Shown here piece by piece: positions 1-8,300 of a stretch of 10,501 bases of DNA (the first letter of the stretch is position 1; each line of letters starts with the position of its first letter). This DNA comes from Euperipatoides rowelli (taxonomy: Eukaryota > Onychophora > Udeonychophora > Euonychophora > Peripatopsidae). Below the pieces are notes generated by a model. That model had not been told where the DNA came from. It did not search any database and saw only the letters and a program-made list of their open reading frames with translations. Location of the stretch: NCBI GenBank assembly GCA_003024985.2, contig PXIH01S0032768.1; one strand, given 5' to 3'. The position numbers and the translations under genes were made by a program.

Positions 1-990
1 CTCTACATAATTTTCTTATTTTGATTATACGTGATTTTTTACGGACGACAGTGACTATTTTTTAAATCCTGAAAAATGAATTGTTTTCAGTCAATGAGAT
101 ATCAATAGCTACCGTCTTTGTCTTGGTGGCACAGATAGCAAGCATGCTGACTTTAAATGGAAATCACATGTTCAAATATTGCCATGTAAATTGTTATATT
201 TTTTTTCTGTCAGACAATAGAGAATCTTCTAGTAAAGATTAAGCTAAAATTAGGCTTTTAAAGGCTTATTTTATATTTTACACTTTTTCTCCTTTTCGTC
301 TCCATATTTTATTATTCTGTTAGCGTATTTTAATAATCTCGGACTCTGTGTCGCTCTGTTTGTACTCTGTGATGTATACAGTTACTCGGAGCTCAAGCTC
401 GGAGTTTTTTAAAAAAACATAACCATAGACTTATTAGGACCGTTATTAAATAAAAGTTCTTAGTAACAATCAATGGATATTTGAAATGCCAGAGATCAAT
501 ATAATATCTTAAAGTGATTTATGAATGATTTTTTAAAATTCATTTATGTTTAGTTTTACCAAAAAATATTTAATTAATGAATTTGAAAAATTTTAACTAA
601 AACATATAAAAATTTACAAAAAAATAAAACATTAATGCTGATGTCATTTTGACGTAGCTCAAGTCTAAAATCTCACTACATATCCCATAAGCATTTTATG
701 TCAAAAGAGTTCTGTTACAGTAACAGTTACACAACACGTTAACTATGCAGCAGTTAGAGCATTATATAAATCCATTTACTTCACTAGCTGTAAGATAAAA
801 ACACGATCGAATTTTAATAATCGAATATTTCATTTGTTTTAAAAATTCAATTAAATTTTTAATCTAATTTACCTTACTAAGTTGATTTTCGATAATAAAC
901 TTAAAATTCAAATTAAGTTCGAAAACATACGAGTTGGTAAAGAAAATAATCTAGTGTTTTCCAAAATAACTTTGCAGCATGACAAATAGA
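1..990. other. AT-rich non-coding flank
   Basis: There is no convincing coding stretch on either strand. The region is AT-rich with several A/T homopolymers. A TATATAAA match lies near 763-770, but nothing downstream of it is gene-like, so I do not call a promoter. A short direct repeat, CTCGGAG, occurs twice around 385-405. The stretch ends at the T-run that marks the 3' end of the LINE. It is probably the older sequence into which the LINE inserted. Confidence 0.6.
112..190 (+). repeat. Possible decayed tRNA-derived SINE head
   Basis: GGTGGCACAGATAGC near 125-139 resembles a pol III A box (TGGCNNAGNGG type). GTTCAAATATTGCC, about 44 nt further on, resembles a B box and T-arm (GGTTCRAAYCC type); that spacing is what a tRNA has. 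GACTTTAAAT between them looks like an anticodon loop. The anticodon stem no longer pairs, and no SINE body, poly-A tail or target duplication is evident. It could be a tRNA-head SINE remnant or chance similarity. Confidence 0.3.
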
Positions 991-1261
991 GTTTTTTTTT
1001 TTATTTTATTAAGATAGAATCATTACATAATTACATAGACAATATGTACTATATACAATGAAAAAATATAAAAACCTTCTATCGAGTAACTTCTACTCAG
1101 ATAGAATCACACCAGCATACTCATTTATCCTAACCTACACTGAATCCCATACCCCAATCTCCTTCACACACACTTCCATTATCCATATAGTCCAATCTTC
1201 CATAACTAATGCATTACTACATATCATCTCACTAAACATTATAAATATGTTTGTATCACCT
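991..1261 (-). other. LINE 3' UTR and A-tail
   Basis: Downstream of the probable ORF2 end at 1262 the minus strand shows no further conserved motif. The plus-strand T-run at 991-1002, continuing as TTATTTTATT, is the A-rich tail of the minus-strand transcript. This fixes the 3' end of the insertion. A plus-strand open frame across this region is only the antisense of ORF2 and the 3' UTR. Confidence 0.65.
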
Positions 1262-1544
1262 TTATATCATCTCATGCATAATACCCACATCCCAAACCTG
1301 ATGAAAGATATCAGGATCCAAAATAAACATATCCCTCATGTAAATTTCTTTCATGAATATTTGAATCTTTTAAATCACCTGAATAATCCCCACCCCTTGA
1401 TAAACTATTAAGCATCTTGCTTTCCATATGGCAAAGTACATAGCATATACCCCTTTTCTCACCTTTATCGGCAATCATACCATCCTTTTTGTCGTACGCA
1501 TATTCCCGATCGAATACTTAGTCTCAATACTACTAAAACTCTTA

Positions 1545-1626
1545 TTCCTCAATTCATATGTACTTAAACATTCCTATAGTATATGAGTAAGATCCTGCTC
1601 CCCCCCCCCCCACATCCAAACGGACA
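1545..1626 (-). other. C-terminal CCHC zinc motif of LINE ORF2, broken by G-run
   Basis: On the minus strand KCPFGCG (first Cys codon 1624-1626, second 1612-1614) runs into a run of twelve G's, followed in another frame by EQDLTHIL, a stop, and ECLSTYELR. The pattern Cys-x3-Cys ... His ... Cys matches the cysteine/histidine motif near the ORF2 C-terminus in many LINEs, which is thought to bind RNA. The twelve G's (C's on the plus strand, 1600-1611) do not keep the frame between the two halves, so the homopolymer is the probable break point. Confidence 0.65.
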
Positions 1627-1826
1627 TTTTAGATCATCTTTAAGTATACCCATATGTATCAATCACCTTTTTTAGGCAAAATACTCAATCTAATCTTGAC
1701 AATGAAATCTTGAAATCTACAAACTACATAAAGTCTTTGAATGAATTTCAGAGTTATATCATTACTTCTATAATTGATGTATTGCCTTCATTATTCATCA
1801 AGTATTTCTTAATTTGCATATATCCA

Positions 1827-2322
1827 CTACCCCTCATCCTCAAAAACAGATGAAAACTTGTCATACACTCGGAACCACTCCCTAATCAGCAGATCCTTAA
1901 TCCACAAATTTATCTCATGCAACTTACTCAATATAGGGTCCCCGATCACATTGCCCTTAACAATTCTATGAATAATAGCCACATTCATTACCCGGAAATC
2001 TACTATACCCAACCCACCCTTATCAATTGGTAAAGCCACCTTATATACATTCATATACCTAAATTTTCCAAATAGGAACTTCTGCCAAATCTTGGATATA
2101 CTTCTTAGTGATAACAACATAAGGAAGATTTAAATAAATCTTAGGCAGAATCAGAGTGTTGATAACCCATACTTTATCCAGCCATCCTATATTTAAAATT
2201 TTATACTGCCCAACTACTAACCCCATCTTGTCCACCTTCTCCCTCAAAATCCCTTTTTGTATATCCCACAGACTTTTAATCGGGAATCTAATCCCCAGTA
2301 TCTTCCCATGAGAGCCAGTCAT
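1827..2322 (-). other. Post-RT (thumb/connection) segment of LINE ORF2
   Basis: Two overlapping frames, 2322-2059 and 2120-1827, together give WLDKVWVINTLILPKIYLN, then ISKIWQKFLFG and VALPIDKGGLGIVDFRVMN. This is the pattern seen after the RT in L1/Tx1-type ORF2, where a hydrophobic helix is followed by FxWg and GGLGxxdf. A frameshift near 2100 joins the halves, and another near 2355 separates the segment from the RT. The usual Trp of the FxW motif appears as Leu (KFLFG). Confidence 0.75.
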
Positions 2323-2350
2323 TCCCCTATATTTGATGACTCTCTTTTCT

Positions 2351-3190
2351 TTAATATGCCAAACAGTATGATTTATTACTATTTATTTCCGACCCAGTCA
2401 TTTGACTAAACTCCATTAACACCATATACACCTGCTCCAATAGTCTTCTGTCTGGTACCATAATTGTCAAATCATCAATATACGACACAATCTTTATATT
2501 AATCTCCCTACCCCAACAATAAAACCCCTTATTTATTCTATCAATTTTGTAAGGCAAGTCAATCAAATATTTGAAGTACAGGGTAGGTGAGAGCGAGGCT
2601 CCTTGTAATAACCCATTACTGGCATAATCAAAGTGAGAATATAATATCTTATTATTGCTAAATGCTATCGATTTATTTGATACCAGTCGTAAAATTAACC
2701 TACAAGTTTTATTATCTCCAAACTATTTATTAATTATATACCTCACATATTCCCCATTTACCTGATTATATGCCCCAGCCATATCTACCCTCATTATATA
2801 CCTATGCTTCCTACTACCACCTTAATAAGCATTAAATGCCAAATGCAGATATATTATAGCCATTGCAATCTTTCTCCCTCTCAACCCAAACACAGTATCA
2901 GACAAAATCTCATCAACTCTATTTTGAATACGGTTTAGCAGCATCTTCTGAAGATACTTCTCATCTGAGTTTGACAACGCAATCGGTCTATACATTTCAC
3001 TATCAATACCATAATCATCATAGAGAAACCCCTTAGGAATAATCTTTATATAAGCTTTAGTCATATCCCCAAAACCTGTCCCACTAACATTCCCATTCAA
3101 ATAATAGCTGGAAACATCCAACATGATCTGCATGATCTTAAATTTCAATCAACTATAAGTGTTATGTTAGACCATCCGGACCTGGCGTAG
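2351..3190 (-). other. Reverse transcriptase domain of LINE ORF2
   Basis: RNA-dependent DNA polymerase domain. PGPDG lies upstream at about 3172-3190, in the linker after the endonuclease, followed by IIPKG, MYRPIALSNSDEKYLQKML (the YRPIsLl block), VDMAGAYNQVN with the first catalytic Asp (codon 2783-2785), NGLLQGASLSPTLYFKYL (the QGxxLSP block) and SYIDDLTIMVP with the catalytic DD (codons 2471-2482), then NSNKSYCLAY. From 3148 to 2351 one reading frame is kept, broken only by a TAA near 2823 and a TAG near 2728. All catalytic Asp residues remain, so this is the best preserved part of the element. Confidence 0.9.
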
Positions 3191-3879
3191 CACACTTTTT
3201 TGTATTTCTCACTACATTATAAAGTTCATCAACAGTAAAATCATAGTCCATCGCCAGATCCGAATGCTCACTTACATTGTTTATATTTCTAGATTTATAA
3301 AACAAATAATTATTACAACTAAAGAATTGATCATATTTCTAAAAACTACATTTATCTTTAAACCTTAAAACATTATTACTAATGAATTCCATTTGGATAA
3401 TTCTCACAACGTCAAGATTAGATGTATGTAACTTATCAAAATATCTTATACACAGTACATTAGCCTGCTTTTTCCTTACTTTTAGCAAAGCTATTATCTT
3501 CCACCTAGGCATTCTTGTCGTATTCACTATATCTTCTTTCAATTTACTTAATAATCTCCTCCTCTGCATCTCCAATAAGTATTCCAATCTCTGCTGCAAA
3601 CTCATTATTTGTCCACCATCCACAAAATCCGTATTAAATATCCATTTATAAGTCCCTGAACTGTTTTGATCTCTACAGCAATTTTCTTTTTATCCATAAA
3701 ATTACCATTCATCCCAATTATATATAATCTTTTAATCAACTGCCATTTTATATGCGTCGGGATAAGATCACTACCTATCATATTATTTATTTCACAGTCA
3801 TTGGCAATACTTTGAGAAATTTCAGAGGTCCAAATAGGTATACCACCAATTCTGTAAAATGCCTCACTCATCTTACGGC

Positions 3880-4550
3880 TTTTAAAAACATCACAAATCA
3901 TCATTACATGGTCCAAATGTGGAAGTGTCCCTATCTCAATCCATATGAGTCCCCCAGTCCAGAAGATATTAAAACTCTATCTAGCCTATTACTCGATTTC
4001 CAATTTATCCTAGTGGGAACCATCTCCATCCCACAATACCTTGCCACATCTGAAAGTCAAAAGTCATCACAATAGCTTTGGATACTCTTCTCCTTACACA
4101 TGTTATTAACGTTCATATCACCAGGCAATATGATCGAGTACTCCACTTGAGAACAAATTTTACGCACAGCTCTCCATACCTTAACTCTTTCCTGTGTTAA
4201 AATCGGGACATGGACGTTAATAATTAAACTATTTCCTTTTCAACTTACAATTCAATAAACATGACTCTTTTACCCACATTCTCAGTCTCCAATATTCCAC
4301 ATGCATTCATTTTAGAAGCAATTATTGCCATACCAGTACGTTTCGTAAAGGCTCTATTCTCAAAAACTACATAGTTAAGTTTGAACGAAGCCCATACATT
4401 GTCATCCTCATACTTAGAGCGTTGTGTCTCCTGCAACAAATAAACATAAGCTGTACACTTTTGCAATATATTTAACTTAATCTTAGCCTTATTATTTTCA
4501 TTGAGCGACCGCACATTGGTCGAATTAATGGTTAACAATTTATAAGCCAT
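3880..4550 (-). other. AP-like endonuclease domain of LINE ORF2
   Basis: This belongs to the exonuclease-endonuclease-phosphatase fold that nicks target DNA. Visible motifs are the N-terminal NSTNVRSLNE, LLQETQ with the metal-binding Glu, ILPGDMNVN (codons at 4111-4122 for GDMN), SSNRLDRVLIS, and LPHLDHVMMI, where the catalytic Asp-His pair is at 3908-3913. The family usually reads SDH; here Ser is replaced by Leu (codon 3914-3916). One stop (after CDDF, near 4050) and at least two frameshifts interrupt it. The assignment is confident because five motifs occur in the right order. Confidence 0.8.
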
Positions 4551-4580
4551 AAAATAAAAAAAAGTGTATATAAATAAATA

Positions 4581-5911
4581 TTACGCAACATTCACTGACA
4601 CTAAATATTCATAACTCAGTCTTAGATCCAACACGTTATACTTATTATTCATATTATCACTATTTTCAACAATTCTTACCTTTGGCTCGCTACTTTCTTC
4701 ATCTCAAATATTCCCCAAATTATCCAAACTAATACTACTTTTTAATTTATTTTTCCTTCTATGTCTTTTTGTCGCCAGCAAAAACGGCTCAGCATCCAGT
4801 ACCATCATTGTAACACTGTCAATATCTTTACCCCTCTCTAAATTCTCAATATCCATTTCCAATTCAATTGATCTTTTTTCATCAGCTAAATCGTGCCACT
4901 GTACAAACATAATATCAGCGCAAGCGCCAGCCTGCTCAACTTCCTTAGCACTAAATATCGCCGTATCATCATCATTACTCGATATTGTTTACATTGCTAC
5001 TACTACCATAATCAAATCCTTCATATAAATATCTATATTACTCACCACCGCCTCCTCTTCCATAATTGCATTTGCAAACTTATGACTAATTACATCCGCA
5101 TAAGTCCTTATATCTCCACCACCTTGACAATTTACATGCTCCCCTTCATATCGTTGTTTACATCTGAAGCAGATTTTTTTATCACACTCGTAGGCTTTGT
5201 GACCCACTGTCTTACATGACAAACAAATTGGTTCTCTGCCTTTAACTACAACTAGTAATGTCAGCGACCCTGCATTCAATAAATAAGGTACATCACTCTC
5301 AATAACACCGCTCTTCAATATCCCCCTCACCACAATCACACCAGATATAATCGGTATTTCATTATTAATAAGATATTCATCATGCTTGTTGTAACAATAA
5401 TTTACGGTTCTATTAATGCTTTAATCGTATCAAAATCATCTTCTATAGGGGCCCAATGTATTCATAGATCAATATATCTACATAATTCCCCTTACTTTAC
5501 AGATACAACTTAGAATCCATCAAACCATTTAAACATCTTTTCAACTTACCTCATTTCTTTCTCCGAAGTAAAGTCTACACCTATGTATCTATTATTCTGA
5601 GGAAAAAACACTCCTGTAATGGCCTCGTGTCCAAGCATCTCCATAATCTTCATCAAAATACTCGAAAGCTCCAACCTTGTATCACGTTCTTCCCTGAATA
5701 GCGTAAATATAAAACGCTTCTCCGTATATGCCGATTTAAACGTTTTACTCCAGAATTTCAAGCTATTAACTAACCTTATTAACTTTTCCGAATTATTCAC
5801 CTTATCCTGAACAGTATTCTCATAATTACTCATCTTCTCTATCATACGCTCCTGCCATTCTCTACATACAAAATTATCAGGTCGAGTTGGAAGCATTTTA
5901 CTGGCGTCCAT
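4581..5911 (-). pseudogene. LINE ORF1, gag-like zinc-knuckle protein, broken
   Basis: This encodes the presumed RNA-binding (RNP) protein of the LINE. The start chosen is the ATG at 5911 (MDASKM); an in-frame TTG lies three codons upstream. The first block, 5911-5546, is a hydrophilic region with a K/E-rich stretch around FWSKTF and FREERD, ended by a premature stop. Around 5340-5545 the frame shifts at least once (WAPIEDDFDTIKALI then NYCYNKHDEYL). The block down to 4989 carries two knuckles at 5225-5127. After another stop, a last block (DDDTAIFSAKEV onward) reads to an acquired TGA at 4704-4706 and then, in the same frame, to the likely original TAA at 4581-4583. The coiled-coil or RRM-like fold expected of some ORF1 families cannot be confirmed by eye. 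Confidence 0.75.
5127..5225 (-). other. Tandem CCHC zinc knuckles of LINE ORF1
   Basis: The first knuckle, CLSCKTVGHKAYEC (5225-5184), has the canonical CX2CX4HX4C spacing of retroviral and retroelement nucleocapsid knuckles, with all four ligands kept. Four residues later comes CFRCKQRYEGEHVNC (5171-5127), whose spacing is CX2CX7HX2C, a variant of the same motif. Paired knuckles are usual in ORF1/Gag of several LINE clades and bind nucleic acid. Keeping all eight ligands in an otherwise broken ORF suggests the decay is fairly recent. Confidence 0.85.
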
Positions 5912-5939
5912 CTTAGCCAAATCAATAGTTTATTATTAT

Positions 5940-6994
5940 TACTCAACAAAATAAATTCATTTTAAAATATCTGAAAAAAAAATTCATTCAAGTTTAAAAT
6001 CTTAGTCCTGAAAGGATATCCCGGTAGATCCTAAGTACAATGATTATGAAAAAAGATTTACCAAATTCAAATAACCAAAGATAGACAGAGAGAGAGAGAC
6101 TTATTTTTTTGATTAAGTCATCAAACTGTTTAAATTATCAGCTCAATAAACTTTAATCTCAGACAGTTATTGCACTTAGACGATAGTTAATAATAGATCA
6201 ATCAGACTCATCCTCACAGTAATCCAGCATAATGATATAATATAATAATAATAATAAAAAAAAAAACTATTTACAAACCAAAAATTCAAGCAGCTATCGA
6301 ATGAGTCAATGTTTTTTTTTAAGAACTCAAACATTCTTATTCTTAGCCTACATGCGATTGTTTAGAGTTTTTATAAATATATAAAAATTAGCGCTAGTGA
6401 GCTGATATGCACAATCTGATTTGGTCTGTTAAGGATTGAACTGTCACGCATGTTATTGTATGTTTACAAAATGGTCGAACATGATTCACGTAATGTGCCA
6501 TATATTATTATCTTAGATGTTGCTCGTCAGTCTGATAGAAATTGTAAACAATGTGTTTTTGGATTCACAACAATTAGATTTTAATTGACGAACAAATTGA
6601 TCTACAAATCAATTAAAGCTCGATCTTGAGTAATGAAAAAAAAAAGTAGCTACATTATTTTCCGAAAACTAATGCAATTTTTAACCATGCAAGTTATAGG
6701 AACCATTACAACTGAAAGGTCAAATTGGTTAAATAACATATGTTAGGGAGAAATATAATAATGTTTATCACAAAAATATAATGTTGTAGGCTTCAGCTCT
6801 CAGATAGATAGTAATTAAAGTGATGATATTATGTAAATACTGCTCTTGATAACTGTTAACATGATAACAACTTAACACTTTCATCACAAAATTTCTCTGG
6901 CAAAGATATAGACGTCACCTCACTTCAAGTTTTTATATTTTGATAAATATTGGTATAAATGTCAAATTTTTTATGTTTTTAGACCGAATAAAAC
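5940..6994. other. AT-rich non-coding stretch with short simple repeats
   Basis: I see no gene. The first tens of bases may be LINE 5' UTR. Short simple repeats occur: a GA run at about 6084-6100, and a TAATAA repeat passing into an A-run at about 6234-6267, which looks like the tail of an unidentified plus-strand retroposon. WQRYR on the plus strand near 6898, followed by FYILINI, faintly recalls the start of a Ty3/gypsy integrase core, but it is too weak to call. Confidence 0.5.
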
Positions 6995-7004
6995 AAATTG
7001 ATTA
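6995..7004 (+). repeat. Left target-site duplication of the SINE
   Basis: AAATTGATTA directly precedes the SINE and recurs at the end of its poly-A tail. A 10-bp AT-rich duplication is typical of target-primed insertion. Confidence 0.75.
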
Positions 7005-7116
7005 GCCAAGGGGTAGTGGTGCAGAGGGTTGAGCCAAGGGGCAGTGGTGCAGAGGGTTGACCCAAGGGGCAGTGGCGCAGAGGGTTGAGCCAAGGGGTAG
7101 TGGCGCAGAAGTTTGA
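7005..7116 (+). repeat. Four tandem 28-bp copies of the SINE head
   Basis: The units are 7005-7032, 7033-7060, 7061-7088 and 7089-7116, all exactly 28 bp, with consensus GCCAAGGGGYAGTGGYGCAG followed by AGGGTTGA. They differ at only a few positions: C/T at the tenth base, T/C in GTGGYGC, C for G at the start of unit 3, and AAGTTTGA in unit 4. Each copy holds an A-box-like GTGGYGCAGA; only the last is followed by a B box. The array is in phase with no spacer. Confidence 0.95.
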
Positions 7117-7171
7117 GCTGCACTACTTCGTTTTCTTGGTGAAAGCCAAGCTAGCGACCAGGGTTCAGGGC
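7098..7171 (+). promoter_or_regulatory. Pol III internal promoter (A and B boxes) of the SINE
   Basis: The A box TGGCGCAGAAG (7101-7111) and B box GGTTCAGGGC (7162-7171) are close to the tRNA consensus elements bound by TFIIIC. The earlier three repeat units add further A-box-like copies upstream. Function is inferred from the motifs. Confidence 0.6.
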
Positions 7172-7467
7172 TTGCGCTGTCCAGCCTCGTTTCGGAATTG
7201 TCTTTCTTTCATGAAGATAAGAGAAACGAGGTGCCTTTCAACCAGTTAGTTCTAATTTCCGAAGGTACGTTCGACTGTTATGAAAGTAACGAATGTTACG
7301 GTTCAAGTACCAAAGGTCATAACTGAACTATCAGGCGGATACTTGTTCGTCAGAAAGTGATTAACTGTGTATAGTGCAAATAGTGTAAATAATTTCACTC
7401 CAAGACGATTTGCCTGTCGTCAGGCGGGCATTGGCGAGTAATAAGCAAAAAAAAAAAAAAAAAAAAA

Positions 7468-7477
7468 AAATTGATTA
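7468..7477 (+). repeat. Right target-site duplication of the SINE
   Basis: AAATTGATTA follows the poly-A tail. Its first three A's cannot be told apart from the tail, so the unambiguous match is TTGATTA (7471-7477). Confidence 0.75.
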
Positions 7478-7512
7478 ATTAAACAAACATTTGTTTTACA
7501 CAAAAATACACA

Positions 7513-8150
7513 TAAATCAATTAAAGTTGAAATAGGCATATGAAACCACTTTAAATAAAACAGACTGAAACTATTATGTCTACGTTAGAAGCATATTTTT
7601 CCCATTTTAACTATTCCATACATTAGCTACAGCACATCAATTTGAGTTATGTTTGAAAAACAGAAGTAGAATACATACAAAATCCACCCATTATCATCCT
7701 GACTCTAATGGACAAGCTGAACATATCTCAACAAAAGTAAGGAAATGGAGAATATACTAATATAAGCAAAAATAACAACGGTGGAAAGTGATTCTGTGAA
7801 TCACTTTCCACCATTGTTATTTCCCTATGGATCCACATCTCGTACTACATTCAAATTAAGTCTGGCTGAGATGTTTCTAAGGTGTGTTCTATGATGACAT
7901 CCACAAGCTTAAACCCATTACTCTCATTCCAAATGTATATTTAAAAAAATTATTCAGAGAAGGACAAAGGTATTATCAAAATCGTTTTCAATAAACAAGG
8001 GAAATGATAATTGGAGATAAAAGATACCATAAAGAAAGTGCTTAACATAGTGATATTTTTAGTGTCATTCGATAATGGAAAGGTGGCAAAATACTTATGA
8101 ACCAATTACACAATCTTAACTGCCTATACCTAAAAACATTAAATGTACAT
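7513..8150 (+). pseudogene. Ty3/gypsy integrase relic, C-terminal half of pol
   Basis: Integrase inserts retrotransposon cDNA into the genome. Reading across frames on the plus strand gives STLEAYFSHF (7579 on, the core segment before the second Asp), then AHQFELCLKN (7632 on, where DNGxQF is expected), IHTKSTHYHPDSNGQAEHI (HP at 7695-7700; HPxSNGQAE is a hallmark of Ty3/gypsy integrase with the catalytic Glu), then after a foldback YGSTSRTTFKLSLAEMFLR (7826 on, matching YRxTxHxTTxxSPAEllxxR), and LFREGQRYYQNRF (about 7950). The expected second catalytic Asp is not seen (AHQF instead of DNGxQF). There are at least three frame changes and several stops. Preceding bases from about 7513 may belong to the same core. 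The element's gag, protease and RT are not recognisable in the window. Confidence 0.75.
7771..7821. repeat. Near-perfect 23-bp inverted repeat (foldback)
   Basis: Left arm 7771-7793 (AATAACAACGGTGGAAAGTG + ATT) and right arm 7799-7821 are reverse complements with one mismatch, separated by the 5-base loop CTGTG. It lies inside the gypsy integrase relic, between the HPDSNGQAE and YGSTSRTT blocks, at about the place where integrase sequence should continue without a palindrome. It would form a strong hairpin in DNA or RNA. It is too far from any gene to be read as a terminator. Confidence 0.9.
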
Positions 8151-8300
8151 CAAACAAATCCCAAATGCCAATGGTGATTGAGTCCAACTTCAATGTAATT
8201 CTAAAGAATCATATCCTGTGAGCGCACCACCTGTATGCACAGGTAATTCAAGCCACTCATGGATTCTATCTGACCGATTACATAATGTTGGATAGCGTAT
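8151..8300 (+). other. Unassigned tail downstream of gypsy integrase
   Basis: No clear motif. Fragments such as SAPPVCTGNSSH and FYLTDYIMLD could be the proline-rich end of gypsy pol, but frames are broken and the similarity is too loose to assert. Confidence 0.3.

Larger units (their letters stand above)
1262..4550 (-). pseudogene. LINE ORF2, endonuclease-reverse transcriptase, broken
   Basis: This encodes the enzyme for target-primed reverse transcription: it nicks genomic DNA and copies the LINE RNA at the nick. It starts at the ATG at 4550 (MAYKLLTINSTNVRSLN), 30 nt after the ORF1 end. Domains in order are an AP-like endonuclease (4550 to about 3880), a linker with the PGPDG signature near 3172-3190, the reverse transcriptase (about 3148-2350), a thumb/post-RT segment with KGGLGIVDF (2322-1827), a C-terminal zinc motif (1626-1550) and an AIWKAR motif (1415-1432), with a probable end at the TAA at 1262-1264. 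Breaks I could place include frameshifts near 4230, 3930, 2355 and 2100, in-frame stops near 4050, 2823 and 2728, and several stops after 1827. The order and motifs match L1/Tx1-type ORF2. Confidence 0.85.
991..5939 (-). mobile_element. Near full-length L1/Tx1-like LINE, defective
   Basis: A non-LTR retrotransposon of about 4.9 kb lies on the minus strand. In transcription order it has ORF1 (from 5911) with two CCHC-type zinc knuckles, a 30-nt gap, ORF2 (from 4550) with AP-like endonuclease, reverse transcriptase and a C-terminal CCHC motif, then a 3' UTR and an A-tail read as T's at 991-1002. The retroviral-type knuckles in ORF1, the YIDD reverse transcriptase and the GGLG-containing segment after the RT fit the L1/Tx1 superfamily; the exact clade is inference. 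Both ORFs have stops and frameshifts, so it cannot encode intact proteins. The 5' boundary is not defined. I searched by eye for a target-site duplication matching the sequence left of 991 and found none. Confidence 0.85.
7005..7467 (+). mobile_element. tRNA-derived SINE with poly-A tail and TSD
   Basis: A non-autonomous retroposon copied by a partner LINE. It begins with GCCAAGGGG after the left duplication and ends in an A-run (7447-7470, overlapping the duplication). The head has an A-box-like TGGCGCAGAAG at 7101-7111 and a B-box-like GGTTCAGGGC at 7162-7171. That spacing is longer than in most tRNAs and closer to one with a long variable arm. The body (about 7180-7446) is more GC-rich than its surroundings and has no ORF. 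The tandem copies of the head, the tail and the matching duplication all support a fairly recent insertion. I could not place it in a named SINE family; conserved central domains of invertebrate SINEs (for example cephalopod ones) would be the first comparison. Confidence 0.85.

Noticed and set aside
640-800. TATATAAA with upstream CRE-like TGACGTAG as a promoter
   Set aside because: Such matches are expected by chance in AT-rich DNA, and no gene follows.
1-990. Host exon in the left flank
   Set aside because: No frame of useful length, codon bias or splice-bounded conserved stretch could be seen.
1058-1411. Plus-strand open frame of 117 codons
   Set aside because: It is antisense to the LINE ORF2 end and 3' UTR; composition is Ile/His/Asn-rich with no motif, while the minus strand shows AIWKAR.
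3382-4075. Plus-strand open frames at 3382-3651 and 3752-4075
   Set aside because: They mirror the endonuclease-RT linker and endonuclease on the minus strand, which carry the conserved motifs.
4893-5219. Plus-strand open frame of 108 codons
   Set aside because: It lies opposite the ORF1 zinc knuckles; the knuckle frame is clearly the real one.
5619-5810. Plus-strand open frame of 63 codons
   Set aside because: Antisense of the ORF1 N-terminal block, with no features of its own.
6521-6590. CKQC motif on the plus strand as an integrase zinc finger
   Set aside because: Only two Cys and no paired His motif; distance to the next integrase block does not fit.
7005-7116. CRISPR-like regular repeat
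   Set aside because: The 28-bp units are contiguous with no spacers, and the context is a eukaryotic SINE with poly-A tail.
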